Of a stretch of DNA of 64,000 nucleotides, positions 32,967 through 42,800 are shown piece by piece (the first letter of the stretch is position 1; every line of letters begins with the position of its first letter). Where the stretch lies: assembly GCA_013306675.1 (NCBI GenBank), contig JABLUY010000003.1, positions 70,896 through 134,895 on the forward strand. Reading direction: 5' to 3'. The notes beneath the pieces were generated by a model, which did not search any database, was not told the DNA's origin, and saw nothing but the letters and a program-made list of their open reading frames with translations. Position numbers and translations under genes: made by a program. This DNA comes from Thraustochytrium sp. TN22. Taxonomy: Eukaryota > Sar > Bigyra > Thraustochytrida > Thraustochytriidae.

Positions 32967-35348
32967 ATGGGCAACAACAAGTCGAAGAAGGCGGAGGCCA
33001 AGGACCTGGAGGCGCGCACGTCGCTGGACCACAGCGGGGACGCGGACGAGGACGATGGCGTCATCAAGCAGGGCCCGCTGACGGCGCAGGAAGACGCAGG
33101 CGTGATCCCGTCGCGGCACCGCGGGTGCACGGACATCGTCTTCCTCGGGCTGTTTCTCGCGTATATTGTGGGCATGGGCGCGCTCGGCATTGTGGGGTAT
33201 CAAAACGGCAACCCGGAGCGCCTGGTGTACGGCACGAACCACAAGGGCGAGCTGTGCGGCGGCGAGCTGCACCGCAATGCCAAGTACATCGCGTACCCGC
33301 GCGTGGAGCAGGACGTGCTCATGTCGGGCCTCCTGGACGACTCGGCGACCCTGAGCACGGAGGCCGTTGCGAACCTGAACTTTTACGGCATCTGCGCCGA
33401 GAGCTGCCCGGAGGCGGGCGACTTTGTGTGCACGGACGCGGCGGAGGAGGCCGTGCAGGACCAGATGGACCTGACGTCGCTGCCGCGCGCCACCATCATC
33501 AACGAGTGCGTGAACAACTGGTACAGCAGCTTCACCTTTGGCGCCTCGTGCCTGGACCCCATCATCCACCGCGAGTGCTTCCAGACGCTCTTCGACACGC
33601 AGGCCATCTTCTTCCGCTGCCTGCCCAAGTACGTGTACGAGACGGAGGTGCTGCCAGAGTCGCGGTGCACGCGGTACATGAACGTGTCGGACCTCTCGGG
33701 CAACATCGACTCGGTCTGCGTGGCGTACCGCGAGGTGCAAAAGGTCACGCGCGAGCAGCCCACTGCGTCCAACCTGCTCTTCGACAGCTTCAACACCATC
33801 GCCGTGGCCGTGGAGCGCTACACGGGCGACCTCATCCGCGCCTACAAGCCCATTCTGGTCTCGGGCCTCGGCGTCTCGACCGGTGTCGGCCTGCTCTACA
33901 TCTTCTCGCTCTTCTTCTGCGTCGGCTTCATGGTGTGGATCGTCGTGCTCTCCTCCATCCTCATGAGCATCATCTTCACCATCTTCTGCTACTTCAAGGC
34001 CGGCATACTCTCGGGCGAGATCTTCTACGACATCCAGAGCCAGGCCGCGACCCTGCTCAGCGATGCCACCGACAGCATCACTGCCTCGGACCTCGTCAAC
34101 CTGCCGCTCAACACTTCCATCGACCTCGAGTCGCTCACGTCCTCGGAGCTGCCCTCCGCGCTCGGGGCCAGCCTCGACTACGCCGACGAGTACCGCTACA
34201 TGGCCTACTTCGCCACGGGCTTCACCCTGCTTCTGCTCCTCATCGTCTTTGGCATGCTCGAGCGTATCGCGCGCGCCATCGAGATCTTCGAGGAGGCCTC
34301 CAAGGCCATCCGCGCCAACGTCTTCCTCGTCATCCTGCCCTTCCTCAGCATGGGTTCCATCTTCGGCGTTGCCGCGCTGTGGGCTTCGGCATGTGCCTAC
34401 ATCTCCACTTCCGGCAGCTATAGCATCGTCTTCCTCAACCAGACGCTTGCCTACGACCCGGAAGATGTTGCCGTCGAGGTCTCCGTGCTGGACGACACCT
34501 TCTCGCAGAAGAACCTCGTCATGGCCTACATGATCTTCGGCCTCTTCTGGATCCTCAACTTCATCTCCGGAATTAACACGCTCACCATCTCCGGCGCCGT
34601 GCTGCACTGGTTCTGGAACTCCGAGCTCACGGAAGAGGGCACCTACTCGACGCGCATTCCCATCTTGCGCGCCATGGGCCGCACGCTGCGCTACCACCTC
34701 GGCACTGTCGCCTTCGGGTCGCTCATCCTCTCCATCGTCACCTTCATCCGCTACATTGCTGCCTACGTCCAGCGCCGCATCCACCAGCTTGGCGAGGACA
34801 GCCGCGTTGTGCGCATCTTCTTTTGCGCGCTGCAGACCTGCCTCAAGTGCGTGCAGCGCTGCGTCGAGTTCGTCTCCCGCCATGCCTTCATCTACACAGC
34901 CATGTATGGCGACTCCTTTTGCACTGCCACGCGCAAGGCCTTTGTCATCCTTGCCACGAACGTTGCGCAGGTCGCCCTCGTCACCTTCCTCGGCGACCTC
35001 ATCCAGCGCTTCGGCCAGATCCTCATCACCATCATCTCCGGCCTCACCTGCTTCCTCTGGATTGACACTGAGGATTATGCCTTTGGCGGCGAGTCCCAGC
35101 TCTACAGCTTTGTCACGCCCATCGCCACCTCCATGTTCCTCGCTTGGTTTGCCGCCGCCGAGGTCCTCGCTGCGTACGACATCACTGTCGACTGCCTCCT
35201 CATCTCCTACCTCCAGGACAAGCGCATGTCCAAGTACAAGGAGTCTCACAAGTCGCGCTCCCCGCCGGGCCTCCAGTCCTTCATGGACAAGCACGAGCTC
35301 AAGGACCCCAAGCTCATCAAGCAGGCCTCCTTCGTTACGATGAACTAA
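32967..35348 (+). CDS. Choline transporter-like protein (SLC44/CTL family)
   Basis: The 793-residue polytopic membrane protein matches the CTL family, which moves choline and related organic cations for phospholipid synthesis. The N-terminal signature is clear: R-G-C-T-D-I-V-F, a first membrane segment at 54-78, then NGNPERLVYGTN and LCGG. A large Cys-rich extracellular loop (about 92-270) follows. Around nine further hydrophobic segments fill the rest, with the typical SGAVLHWFW and HLGTVAFGSLI motifs and a soluble C-terminus. The N-terminus MGNNKSKK fits an N-myristoylation signal (Gly2, Ser6, basic residues). The start is the first ATG, four bases after a GGA repeat. A 1104-residue open frame on the opposite strand is a codon-bias shadow. 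Confidence 0.93.
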   Translation: MGNNKSKKAEAKDLEARTSLDHSGDADEDDGVIKQGPLTAQEDAGVIPSRHRGCTDIVFLGLFLAYIVGMGALGIVGYQNGNPERLVYGTNHKGELCGGELHRNAKYIAYPRVEQDVLMSGLLDDSATLSTEAVANLNFYGICAESCPEAGDFVCTDAAEEAVQDQMDLTSLPRATIINECVNNWYSSFTFGASCLDPIIHRECFQTLFDTQAIFFRCLPKYVYETEVLPESRCTRYMNVSDLSGNIDSVCVAYREVQKVTREQPTASNLLFDSFNTIAVAVERYTGDLIRAYKPILVSGLGVSTGVGLLYIFSLFFCVGFMVWIVVLSSILMSIIFTIFCYFKAGILSGEIFYDIQSQAATLLSDATDSITASDLVNLPLNTSIDLESLTSSELPSALGASLDYADEYRYMAYFATGFTLLLLLIVFGMLERIARAIEIFEEASKAIRANVFLVILPFLSMGSIFGVAALWASACAYISTSGSYSIVFLNQTLAYDPEDVAVEVSVLDDTFSQKNLVMAYMIFGLFWILNFISGINTLTISGAVLHWFWNSELTEEGTYSTRIPILRAMGRTLRYHLGTVAFGSLILSIVTFIRYIAAYVQRRIHQLGEDSRVVRIFFCALQTCLKCVQRCVEFVSRHAFIYTAMYGDSFCTATRKAFVILATNVAQVALVTFLGDLIQRFGQILITIISGLTCFLWIDTEDYAFGGESQLYSFVTPIATSMFLAWFAAAEVLAAYDITVDCLLISYLQDKRMSKYKESHKSRSPPGLQSFMDKHELKDPKLIKQASFVTMN

Positions 35349-35859
35349 ACCTTCCACGCCCCCCCCCACCCCAGATACGCCCAGCCCAGGCTGCGGCAAC
35401 CCTTTTGTCTCCTCTTCTCTGTGGTCTCGCGCCGCTCCTGCAGCGGGCGGTACGCCGCTCCTGCAGCGGGCAGCGCTTGGCTTGCTTCTTTTTATCAATC
35501 CAATCTGATGTGCATCCACTTCTTGTTTTCATGGATGAAGCCTTGTCGACAACAAGCCCTTGGGCCGGCACGGTTCGGCGCTTGAGCCGACACGGTTCGG
35601 CGGTCCAGTGCCGCAAGCAAGCAAGTCCTCGCTCTCTTCTTCTTGCAACAAAAGCCTCCATGGAAACAACGCAGCGCAGCGCCTTCTTTGATTTTGATTT
35701 CGGCCTCCTCGCAGCTCGCACGCTCCTCGTACATTCCAAGAAAGACGTGATGGCATCAAACCATCTTGCATGTAAGCATCAAAACCATTGCATGTAATCG
35801 ACATCCTCTCACATCTCACATCATGCGACTACTTTGCGGCGACCTTGGCCTTGGTCAGG
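35349..35859. other. Convergent intergenic region
   Basis: This 511-bp gap lies between the ends of the transporter (+) and the WD40 gene (-). It contains a short direct repeat (GCCGCTCCTGCAGCGGGC type, about 35428-35471) and two CACGGTTCGGCG copies near 35570 and 35594. No gene is supported. Confidence 0.5.
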
Positions 35860-37191
35860 TCAGGTCATCTTCTCCTGCTTCTGCTTCTGCTTCTGCATCT
35901 GCTTCTGCATCTGCTTCTGCATCTGCTTCTTTTTCGCCGCCACCGCCACCGCCGTTGCCTTGGACGCCTTGATCGAAGTCTCTGCCTTGGCCGTCTCGGA
36001 CTTGGCACCGGCCTTGGCACCGGCCTTGACACCGGCCTTGGCACCGGCCTTGACACCGGCCTTGGCACCGGCCTTGACACCGGCCTTGGCTCCGGCCTTG
36101 GCACCGGCCTTGAGCCCGGACGTGTCCTCCTTGCCAAGCTTGCGCTTCGCCGCCTTCGTTGTGGTGCCAGCGCCAGACTCGCGCGGCCGCTTGCGAGGCT
36201 CCGGTCGCTGCTGCGCATCCAGATCGCAAGCAACCATAGACGTCAGATGACCACCGCCGCCGGCGTTCAGAGTGGCACTCTCGTCGCGCACGGGCGAGCC
36301 GGACGCCACCTGGGTCCAGCGTTCGATCGCACCCGAGGAGAGCGCCGCAACAACGGTGTCCAGGCGATCCACCGCCTTGCCCGCCTCAGACCGCACTGCA
36401 TAGAGCGAACGCACGCGCTTATCACATTGCATCGTGGCGACCGGCTCAGTGCCGTCCGTATAAACAAGCACGCGGCCGTCCTCGAGGCCGACCACGATCT
36501 CGCCCGCCGGTGTCGCCAAGGTCAGCGCATTGACGCGGCAAGGGAACTTGAGCTCGCGCCACGGCTTGCCGTCCGTGTCCGCCACGCGAAACACCAGCAC
36601 GACCTTATCGTCCGCCACCACGCCGTACAAGTCGCCCGAGGTCGACCAGCACGCCTGATCCAGCACGCGGCGGCCCTCGATGCGGTTGCGCGACGCCGGT
36701 CGCGCCGTCTCCAGGTTCCACATGCGCAGGGAGTTGTCGCGCGACGTGCTGAGCGCCACCCTGCCGCTCGGGTGCGCCGCCACCGAGGTGACCGGCCCCG
36801 GCTTGTGGCCCTTGAGCGTCGTCAGCAGCGACCAGTCGCCGCAGTCCCACACACACAGCTTCCCATCCTCCGCGCCGCTCAGCAAGAACGCGTTGCCCAC
36901 AAAGGCCAGCGCGCTCACCGTGTTCTCGTGCTCCACCAGCTCCACCAGCTCGCGCTTCGCGCCCAGGTCGTACGTGTGGACCGCCTCGTCCGAGCCGCCC
37001 ATGGCCATGAGCACGCGTCCGCCGCGCACATTCGCCGTGCTCAGGCTCACATCGCTCACCGCCAGCGCTTTAATGCACCCAAATTGCGCTCTGTATGCGA
37101 ACGCCAGCTTGCCGTCGCGCCACCCGTGCAGGCTGCCGTCGTAGCACCCGGCCGCCACGGCCAGCCCGCCCTCCGCCACCTCCTCCGCCAT
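35860..37191 (-). CDS. PAK1IP1/Mak11-like WD40 ribosome-assembly factor
   Basis: The 443-residue protein has six to seven WD40-like repeats in residues 1-310 and resembles PAK1IP1/Mak11, a nucleolar factor for 60S subunit assembly. Matching segments are SGSL-type CYDGSLHGW, MAMGGSDEAVHTYDL, FLLSGAEDGKLCVWD, LLTTLKGHKPGPVTSVAAHPS (in part) and ALSTSRDNSLRMWNL. The tail (about 320-443) is Lys-rich: KRPRE, then repeated KAGAKAGVKAG encoded by a 24-bp minisatellite (about 36005-36112), then KQMQ repeats (about 35876-35930). Such a histone-H1-like tail suits nucleolar localisation and RNA binding. It is longer than in animal PAK1IP1 (about 390). The start is the first ATG. It is divergent from the sterol reductase gene. 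Confidence 0.87.
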   Translation of the reverse strand: MAEEVAEGGLAVAAGCYDGSLHGWRDGKLAFAYRAQFGCIKALAVSDVSLSTANVRGGRVLMAMGGSDEAVHTYDLGAKRELVELVEHENTVSALAFVGNAFLLSGAEDGKLCVWDCGDWSLLTTLKGHKPGPVTSVAAHPSGRVALSTSRDNSLRMWNLETARPASRNRIEGRRVLDQACWSTSGDLYGVVADDKVVLVFRVADTDGKPWRELKFPCRVNALTLATPAGEIVVGLEDGRVLVYTDGTEPVATMQCDKRVRSLYAVRSEAGKAVDRLDTVVAALSSGAIERWTQVASGSPVRDESATLNAGGGGHLTSMVACDLDAQQRPEPRKRPRESGAGTTTKAAKRKLGKEDTSGLKAGAKAGAKAGVKAGAKAGVKAGAKAGVKAGAKAGAKSETAKAETSIKASKATAVAVAAKKKQMQKQMQKQMQKQKQKQEKMT

Positions 37192-38131
37192 GGCGCCGCG
37201 CGCCTCGACGCGGCTTGACTCGGGCTCGTCCCGGGGCCACGTCCGGGGCTAGGCTGGATCGAGCCCGAGTCCGCGTCCGGCTCCGAGTCCTGCGCCCTCG
37301 AGTCCGAGTCGGAGTCCACGGCGGAGTCCGAGTCCGAGACGGAGTCTGGGTCCTGCGCCGCCAACTCGGCTGGCCACGGCGCAAGCGCTTGAGCCGCCTT
37401 TTAGACCGCTTTTGCCTCAGGGCCGGGCAGGGCGATGCAGCGCTCAGGAGGGAGGCTACCATGGTACGCAGTGCATTGCAATTTGCGTCCATGCATGAAT
37501 GCGCAGTGCGCAGCGAACCGGAGGCAAAAGAAAACCGGAGGCAAAAGAAACGGGGGGACTGTAGTTTCATGGGTTCATGAACGTGCGCGCAAAACTTGAA
37601 CGAGAAGAAGATACGACGCCAGTGCTGCGCAACGAAGTCGCCCCGCCCGTGCGATGCATCACGGTAACGTTTGGCCTCTCGCCCCAGGCGTGAGGCAAAA
37701 GCAGGGTAAAGGAGGACTGAAGCGAATTGGCTGGGTACCACCTCCTTTCTCCCGCAGAGAAACCTTGACTTTGACAAGACGCCTGACAGGCTGTGTGAGA
37801 GTCCAGGCGAGACTGTCGCGCTCCCCGCTTCTGTCCTTGGACGCCCGATTTATCTTCTCTCCTTTGCATCACCGGGCGCTTATCGCTTAGTATCCCTACG
37901 CTCCGCTGCCAAGTCAACCGCGAGTTCAGCCCAACAACATTTGCTCTTTTACGTCACGATAAATTATCTCACAAAGTTGTTAACGTGCACGATGTCAGGT
38001 ATGGCGCAAAATGTACGCGATGGCGCGATCCGGCCTTCGTCATCCAGACGGGAACGCGCGAGCAAGTCAAGTCTCTCGCCTCGCGGCGCGCAGCGCGTGG
38101 CAGACCCGGACTGGACTTGCTCGCTCGCTTG

Positions 38132-38164
<33 letters not shown>

Positions 38165-38197
38165 TTGCGTGCGTGCTTGCTTGCTTGGGCACGCACG
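37192..38197. promoter_or_regulatory. Divergent promoter region (PAK1IP1/sterol reductase)
   Basis: This 1.0-kb gap contains a cluster of GAGTCC/TCCGAG hexamers (37258-37350), an A/T-richer middle with TTACGTCA (37950-37957, CRE-like), and a GTGC tetranucleotide tract (38134-38188) ending nine bases before the reductase start. Confidence 0.5.
38134..38188. repeat. GTGC/GCTT microsatellite in 5' leader
   Basis: A GCGTGC tract with scattered GCTT variants ends nine bases before the sterol reductase start codon. It keeps the upstream frame open, which explains the spurious N-terminal extension rich in Arg-Ala-Cys. Confidence 0.9.
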
Positions 38198-39595
38198 ATG
38201 GCGACGCGGCGGTCGCGTACGCGCAGCGGCGCAGACGAGGACCTGGTCGGCGCGGCGACCGCCGACAAGGGCGCGAAGGCGGCGATGGCCAAGGGCAAGG
38301 CAGCGGCTGCGAAGGAGCACTTTGAGTTCGGCGGGCCGCTGGGTTCGCTGGGCATCATGCTGGGGCTGCCGCTGGGCATCCTGTTCATCTATGTGGCTGC
38401 GTCCAAGAAGTACAAGTTCGTGGGGTACAACTACATGGAGGTGCTGGAGCACCTGCCCACGCGTCTGGAGGACGTGTGGAGCAATGAAGCGTTCCTCGTG
38501 GTGCTTGGGTGGTTCTGCTTCCAGGTGCTGCTGGAGCGCGTGCTGTTTCACGAGGTGGTGGAGGGCTGTGAGCTGCCGGATGGGTCGCGGCTCAAGTACC
38601 GGCTGAGCGCGCACCTGACATTCTGGGTGTCGCTTATGCTTTTGGGCTTTGGCGTGCCGGAGCTGGACAAGGAGAACCGCATGCTCAAGCTCAAGGCCGT
38701 TGACCTGGCGTGGATCTACGACCATTACCTGCAGCTCGCGTCGGCGGCCTTCGTCTTTGGTATCCTCATGTCCATCTACGTCTTTGTGGGCTCCTTCAAG
38801 AAGGGCGCGCTGCTGGCCAAGGGCGGCAACACGAGCAGCCACGTGTACAACTTCTTCATCGGCCGCGAGCTGAACCCCCGAGTCGGCTCGCTCGACCTGA
38901 AGGAGTTCTGCGAGCTGCGGCCGGGGCTCATCGGCTGGGCCGTCATCAACGCCGGCTGCGCTTGCAAGCAGATGCAGCTGAACGGCGGTTACATGACGCC
39001 GTCCATGTTCCTCATCAACGTATTCCAGGGCCTCTACGTGTGGGACGCCCAGTACCACGAGCGCGCCATCCTCAGCACCATGGACATCACCACGGACGGC
39101 TTTGGCTACATGCTCGTCATTGGCGATCTCGCATGGGTGCCTTTCACGTACTCTCTGCAGGCGCGCTTCCTCGTGGAGAACGACCCGGGGCTGTCCTGGC
39201 CGGCGCTCGCCGCCATTACGGCGCTCAACTTCCTCGGCTTTTGGATCTTCCGTTCTGCTAACTCCGAGAAGGACGCCTTCCGCCGCGACCCGGACGGCGA
39301 TGCCGTCGCGCACCTCAAGACGATGCCCACCGCCCGCGGCCGCAAGCTCCTCATCTCCGGCTGGTGGGGTCTGGCGCGCAAGATCAACTACACGGGCGAC
39401 CTCGCCCAGGGTCTGGCCTGGTGCCTGCTCACGGGCTTCCAGACGCCCATCACCTACTTTTACTTCATCTACTTCTTCTTTCTCCTCGTGCACCGCGCCT
39501 ACCGCGACGACCATGACTGTGCGCAAAAGTACGGTGCCGACTGGCAAAAGTACAAGTCCCACGTTCCCAGCCTCTTCATTCCGGGCATCATCTAA
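38198..39595 (+). CDS. Delta(14)-sterol reductase (ERG24/TM7SF2-like)
   Basis: The 465-residue membrane enzyme reduces the C14-C15 double bond after lanosterol/cycloartenol 14-demethylation, using NADPH in the ER. It has about eight hydrophobic segments. Family signatures are FIGRELNPRVGSLDLKEFCE followed by LRPGLIGW (typical of ERG24), and the late signature GLARKINYTGD. The C-terminus HDCAQKYGADWQKY...VPSLFIPGII is also typical. Related C7 (DHCR7) and C24(28) reductases share parts of this, but the RELNPRxGSxDLKxFCELRPGL block favours C14. The ATG at 38198 gives the normal length; the open frame upstream (to 37985) is a translation of the GTGC repeat. It converges on the dynein gene, with 226 bp between stops. 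Confidence 0.92.
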   Translation: MATRRSRTRSGADEDLVGAATADKGAKAAMAKGKAAAAKEHFEFGGPLGSLGIMLGLPLGILFIYVAASKKYKFVGYNYMEVLEHLPTRLEDVWSNEAFLVVLGWFCFQVLLERVLFHEVVEGCELPDGSRLKYRLSAHLTFWVSLMLLGFGVPELDKENRMLKLKAVDLAWIYDHYLQLASAAFVFGILMSIYVFVGSFKKGALLAKGGNTSSHVYNFFIGRELNPRVGSLDLKEFCELRPGLIGWAVINAGCACKQMQLNGGYMTPSMFLINVFQGLYVWDAQYHERAILSTMDITTDGFGYMLVIGDLAWVPFTYSLQARFLVENDPGLSWPALAAITALNFLGFWIFRSANSEKDAFRRDPDGDAVAHLKTMPTARGRKLLISGWWGLARKINYTGDLAQGLAWCLLTGFQTPITYFYFIYFFFLLVHRAYRDDHDCAQKYGADWQKYKSHVPSLFIPGII

Positions 39596-39821
39596 GACTT
39601 TACTATGGAACCATGGAGGCTCCGATCTGGCCGACTTTCCAGAGAGCCAAGCAGAGAGACGAATGGAACAAGGGAAGAATTCTTGTACTGGACTTCATGT
39701 TTGACCCTCACGTGCAACAAACAGAGCTTCGAGCATCTTCGAGCTTCGGCAATGTTCTCCAAGTTGGTTGCGTGCGATTGGGTTTCGTTTCCCAATTTCT
39801 TCCTCTTCTTTACTTTTCTAA

Positions 39822-42800
39822 TTAGTTGCCGTGAGCCAGCAAAAGCGCGGTGCCACGCTTGACCCAAAAGGAGGCGTCAACGGCGCCAGCGTCAAGCTGG
39901 ACGCCCACGACAAACGAGGGACGCTCGCGGGTACCCGTACGGATCGGGTACATGTAGAGCGGGCAAGTATAAACGGCCTTGGTAGCCGGCTTGCGCTTGC
40001 CCTCGACCGGCTTAAAGTGCACGATGGGCATGTCGGCAATGAGCTCCATCGGATTGGCGTCATCCAGGCAGGAGCCCTCGAGGTTCCAGCGCGCGCCCTC
40101 GAGGAACATGCCGTGCATATAAGCGCCCTCCTTGGGGCCCTGCGCAATGCCGGAGATCTCCGTCGCGAGCACCGGGAACTCCCAGGACAACGAGTCGATG
40201 GACACACCGTTCTTGCGTGCCGTCGTCTGCAGCAGGCCGGTGAGAAAGCCGGTCGGGTAGGTGAAGCCGGCAAGCCAAAACGTCTTGGGAAGCTGACCGC
40301 CGTCGAGCCAGCTCTGGATGAAGTCGATGCGGTCCATGAGGTCGCGCACCCAGGAACCGAGCGGCTTGACACTCGGGTACGAGGCGCTCCAGGCCTCCGG
40401 CACGAGACCCGCGAGCATTGCGTTGAAGACCGCCTCGAGCTCCGAGGTGATGAGTGTAATGCCCTGAATGCCAGACTCGAGGCCGCGCAAGGAGGCGCCG
40501 AGCACCGCGAGCAGAATGTTGTAGCGGTCGATCTCCTGCAGGAGGACACTCTTGAGCGGGGCCGGGTCGCTGCGCGAATTCATGGTCTGCTTCGCCTCAT
40601 AGGCGTCCATGGGCTTGGGCACCTTTTTCATGAGGTCGCGCACCATCGCGAGCACCTTGTCGTCGTCACTCTCGCCGCCCGCAGAGACGACGCGCGGCTG
40701 CAGTGAGAGCAGGGTTCCCAAAATGTCCTTGGAGTCCGTCATCATGCTGGCAATGTCGGCGTTCGGGTGCTGGCCAAAGGCCTCGGGCGGGTCGTCCAGC
40801 GGAAAGGACGCAACGTGCGCCTTGTAGGCGCCCAGCTCGCCATCGTCCGGCATGTAGTAGGTGTCCAACGCGCACATGCGGAAGTTGTCCTCGGTCACAG
40901 CCATGTCGTTGAAGTACTGCGACACATACGTGCGGCACAGGCGGCGGTCCCAGTCGTCCGTGATGCGGCCGCCATAGTTTGCCTCACCAATGAGGTACTG
41001 GATGGCATCCCACGGCACCTGCTCGTACTCGTCCAGGTACATCTCGATGAGCGCCGCGGAGATGCCAAAGTCCGAGTCGTTGAAGGCGTACGGCACGTTG
41101 AAGCCGAGGCTGCGAAACTTGCGGCGCTCCAGCAGCAGCGCGTGGAACCACGAGAGGCAAAAATGCAGCTTGTGGTAGTTGACCGGCTGCGCACAGCGGC
41201 TGAACTCCTCCTCGGTGCCCAGATTGTAGAGGCGGATGAGGTTGGCGCGAATGCCGCGCGGCGGCTCCGTGGTCTGCTTGATACCGGCCTGCAGAATGGC
41301 CAGCGGGAACTGCGGCGTCGGCTTGGAGCTCAGCCACAGGCGGTAGTCAGGATGGTACGTCTTGCCCTCACGGTAGTCCTCGATGATCTTCTCCAGCTCG
41401 GGCAGCCAGGACGCTGCCAAGTGACAGTTGGCGAGGAACACCCAATTGCCCTCAGTCAGACCGTCGTTGATGAGTTTGGTCGCCACGGGCGCCTGGCCCT
41501 GGCCAAGCGAGCAGTCGCCGACCTTCTTGCCGAGCGACTCCGCCAGATCGTACACCTGCTTCGTTGGGTCGACGCCAGGCGAGAGCACGAAGATGATGGG
41601 CATGGCCGGCACGCTCGACTCGAAGACGGCGCGCAGGTTGAAGGGCGGCGGCTCCACGTACCTGACGCCGATGTTGTTCGCGATGAAGTTCACCGAGGCG
41701 TTCAGGCTGCGGTCCAGCCGCAGCGACCGCACGATGAGCATGCGCTGCAGCTCCGTGAGCTTGTTGTCCCATTCGCCCGGGAGCGACTCGGCCTCCGGGA
41801 CTGGGCTCAGAATCCACTTGGCCCACTCGCGACGGTTCTGCTCAAAAGAGCCCGCCAGCCCGTTGAATGCCGGCAGCTTGTCCAGCTCCGTCACGTTGTC
41901 CCACGCATTCGCGTCTAGAAGCTCCTTGGCCGGGTTCGGCCGCTGGTCCGAGCGATCCACCACGTTGCCACCACGCAGCAAGAAGTCCAGCTCGCTCTTG
42001 GGCAGCTTGTTCTCGTGCTGCATCGTCTTGATGCAGATCTGCAGCGACAGCAAAATCTTGTGCCGTTCGAAGAGGCCACGGCATGCGTAGCAGTATACTG
42101 CATACGTATGGAAGTCGTTGATTTCCTGGATGCGCGCCTCCAGGCTCGCGCTGGCCGCGCCACCGCCGCCCGCGCCGCCATCCTCGCCGCCGCCGTCGCC
42201 GCCGCCGTCGCCGCCACCATCGCCGCCGCCAGCACCTTCCGCGCCACCCTCGTCGCCTCCGTCTGAGGCGCCGCCGTCGCCATCGCCGCCGCCGCCGCCC
42301 GGGCCGGAGCTCTTGCGCGAGCGCACGATGCTGCCGTTGAAGAGCTCGTTGTAGGCTGCCAGACTAAATTGGTACATGGGGTCCACGTTGGAGAGGTCGT
42401 TGAGCACGAAGTAGAGAATGGCCGCCCGCGTCGCGACGGGCCGGTAGCCTTGGCGCGTCGCGTCAATCTGTACCTCGGTCTGCTCGGCCACAATCAGCTG
42501 GTGCGTGACGGCTTCCGAGGTGCGCTTGGAGACCGCAAGCGTCTCGACGAGCTCCTCGTCGTCCAAAAGGGAGCCCTGCGCCTCGGCAAGACTCTTGAGG
42601 ATGGAGTTCTCCAGCTCCACGAGGGCATTCTTGCCCTCGGCCACCTTGATGACGAGCTCCGCCTTTTGCTTCTCGAGCTTGGGCTCCTCGGCGCGCACCA
42701 CCTCGCCGAGCAGCTGGTCCTCGAGACCCTGCATCTTGACAGCAAAGTTGATGAGCGTCACCTTGGTGGAGACCTCCGGCGTGTAGTGCGGGTTGTTGAG

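Noticed and set aside
32205-35519. 1104-codon open frame on the minus strand over the choline transporter gene
   Set aside because: It lies antisense to a clear SLC44 protein and is a by-product of G/C-ending codons. Its composition is Gly/Glu/Val-biased and no domain is visible.
37964-39562. 532-codon minus-strand frame over the sterol reductase, and 476 codons plus at 35788-37218 over the WD40 gene
   Set aside because: Antisense shadows. The sense products have full family signatures.
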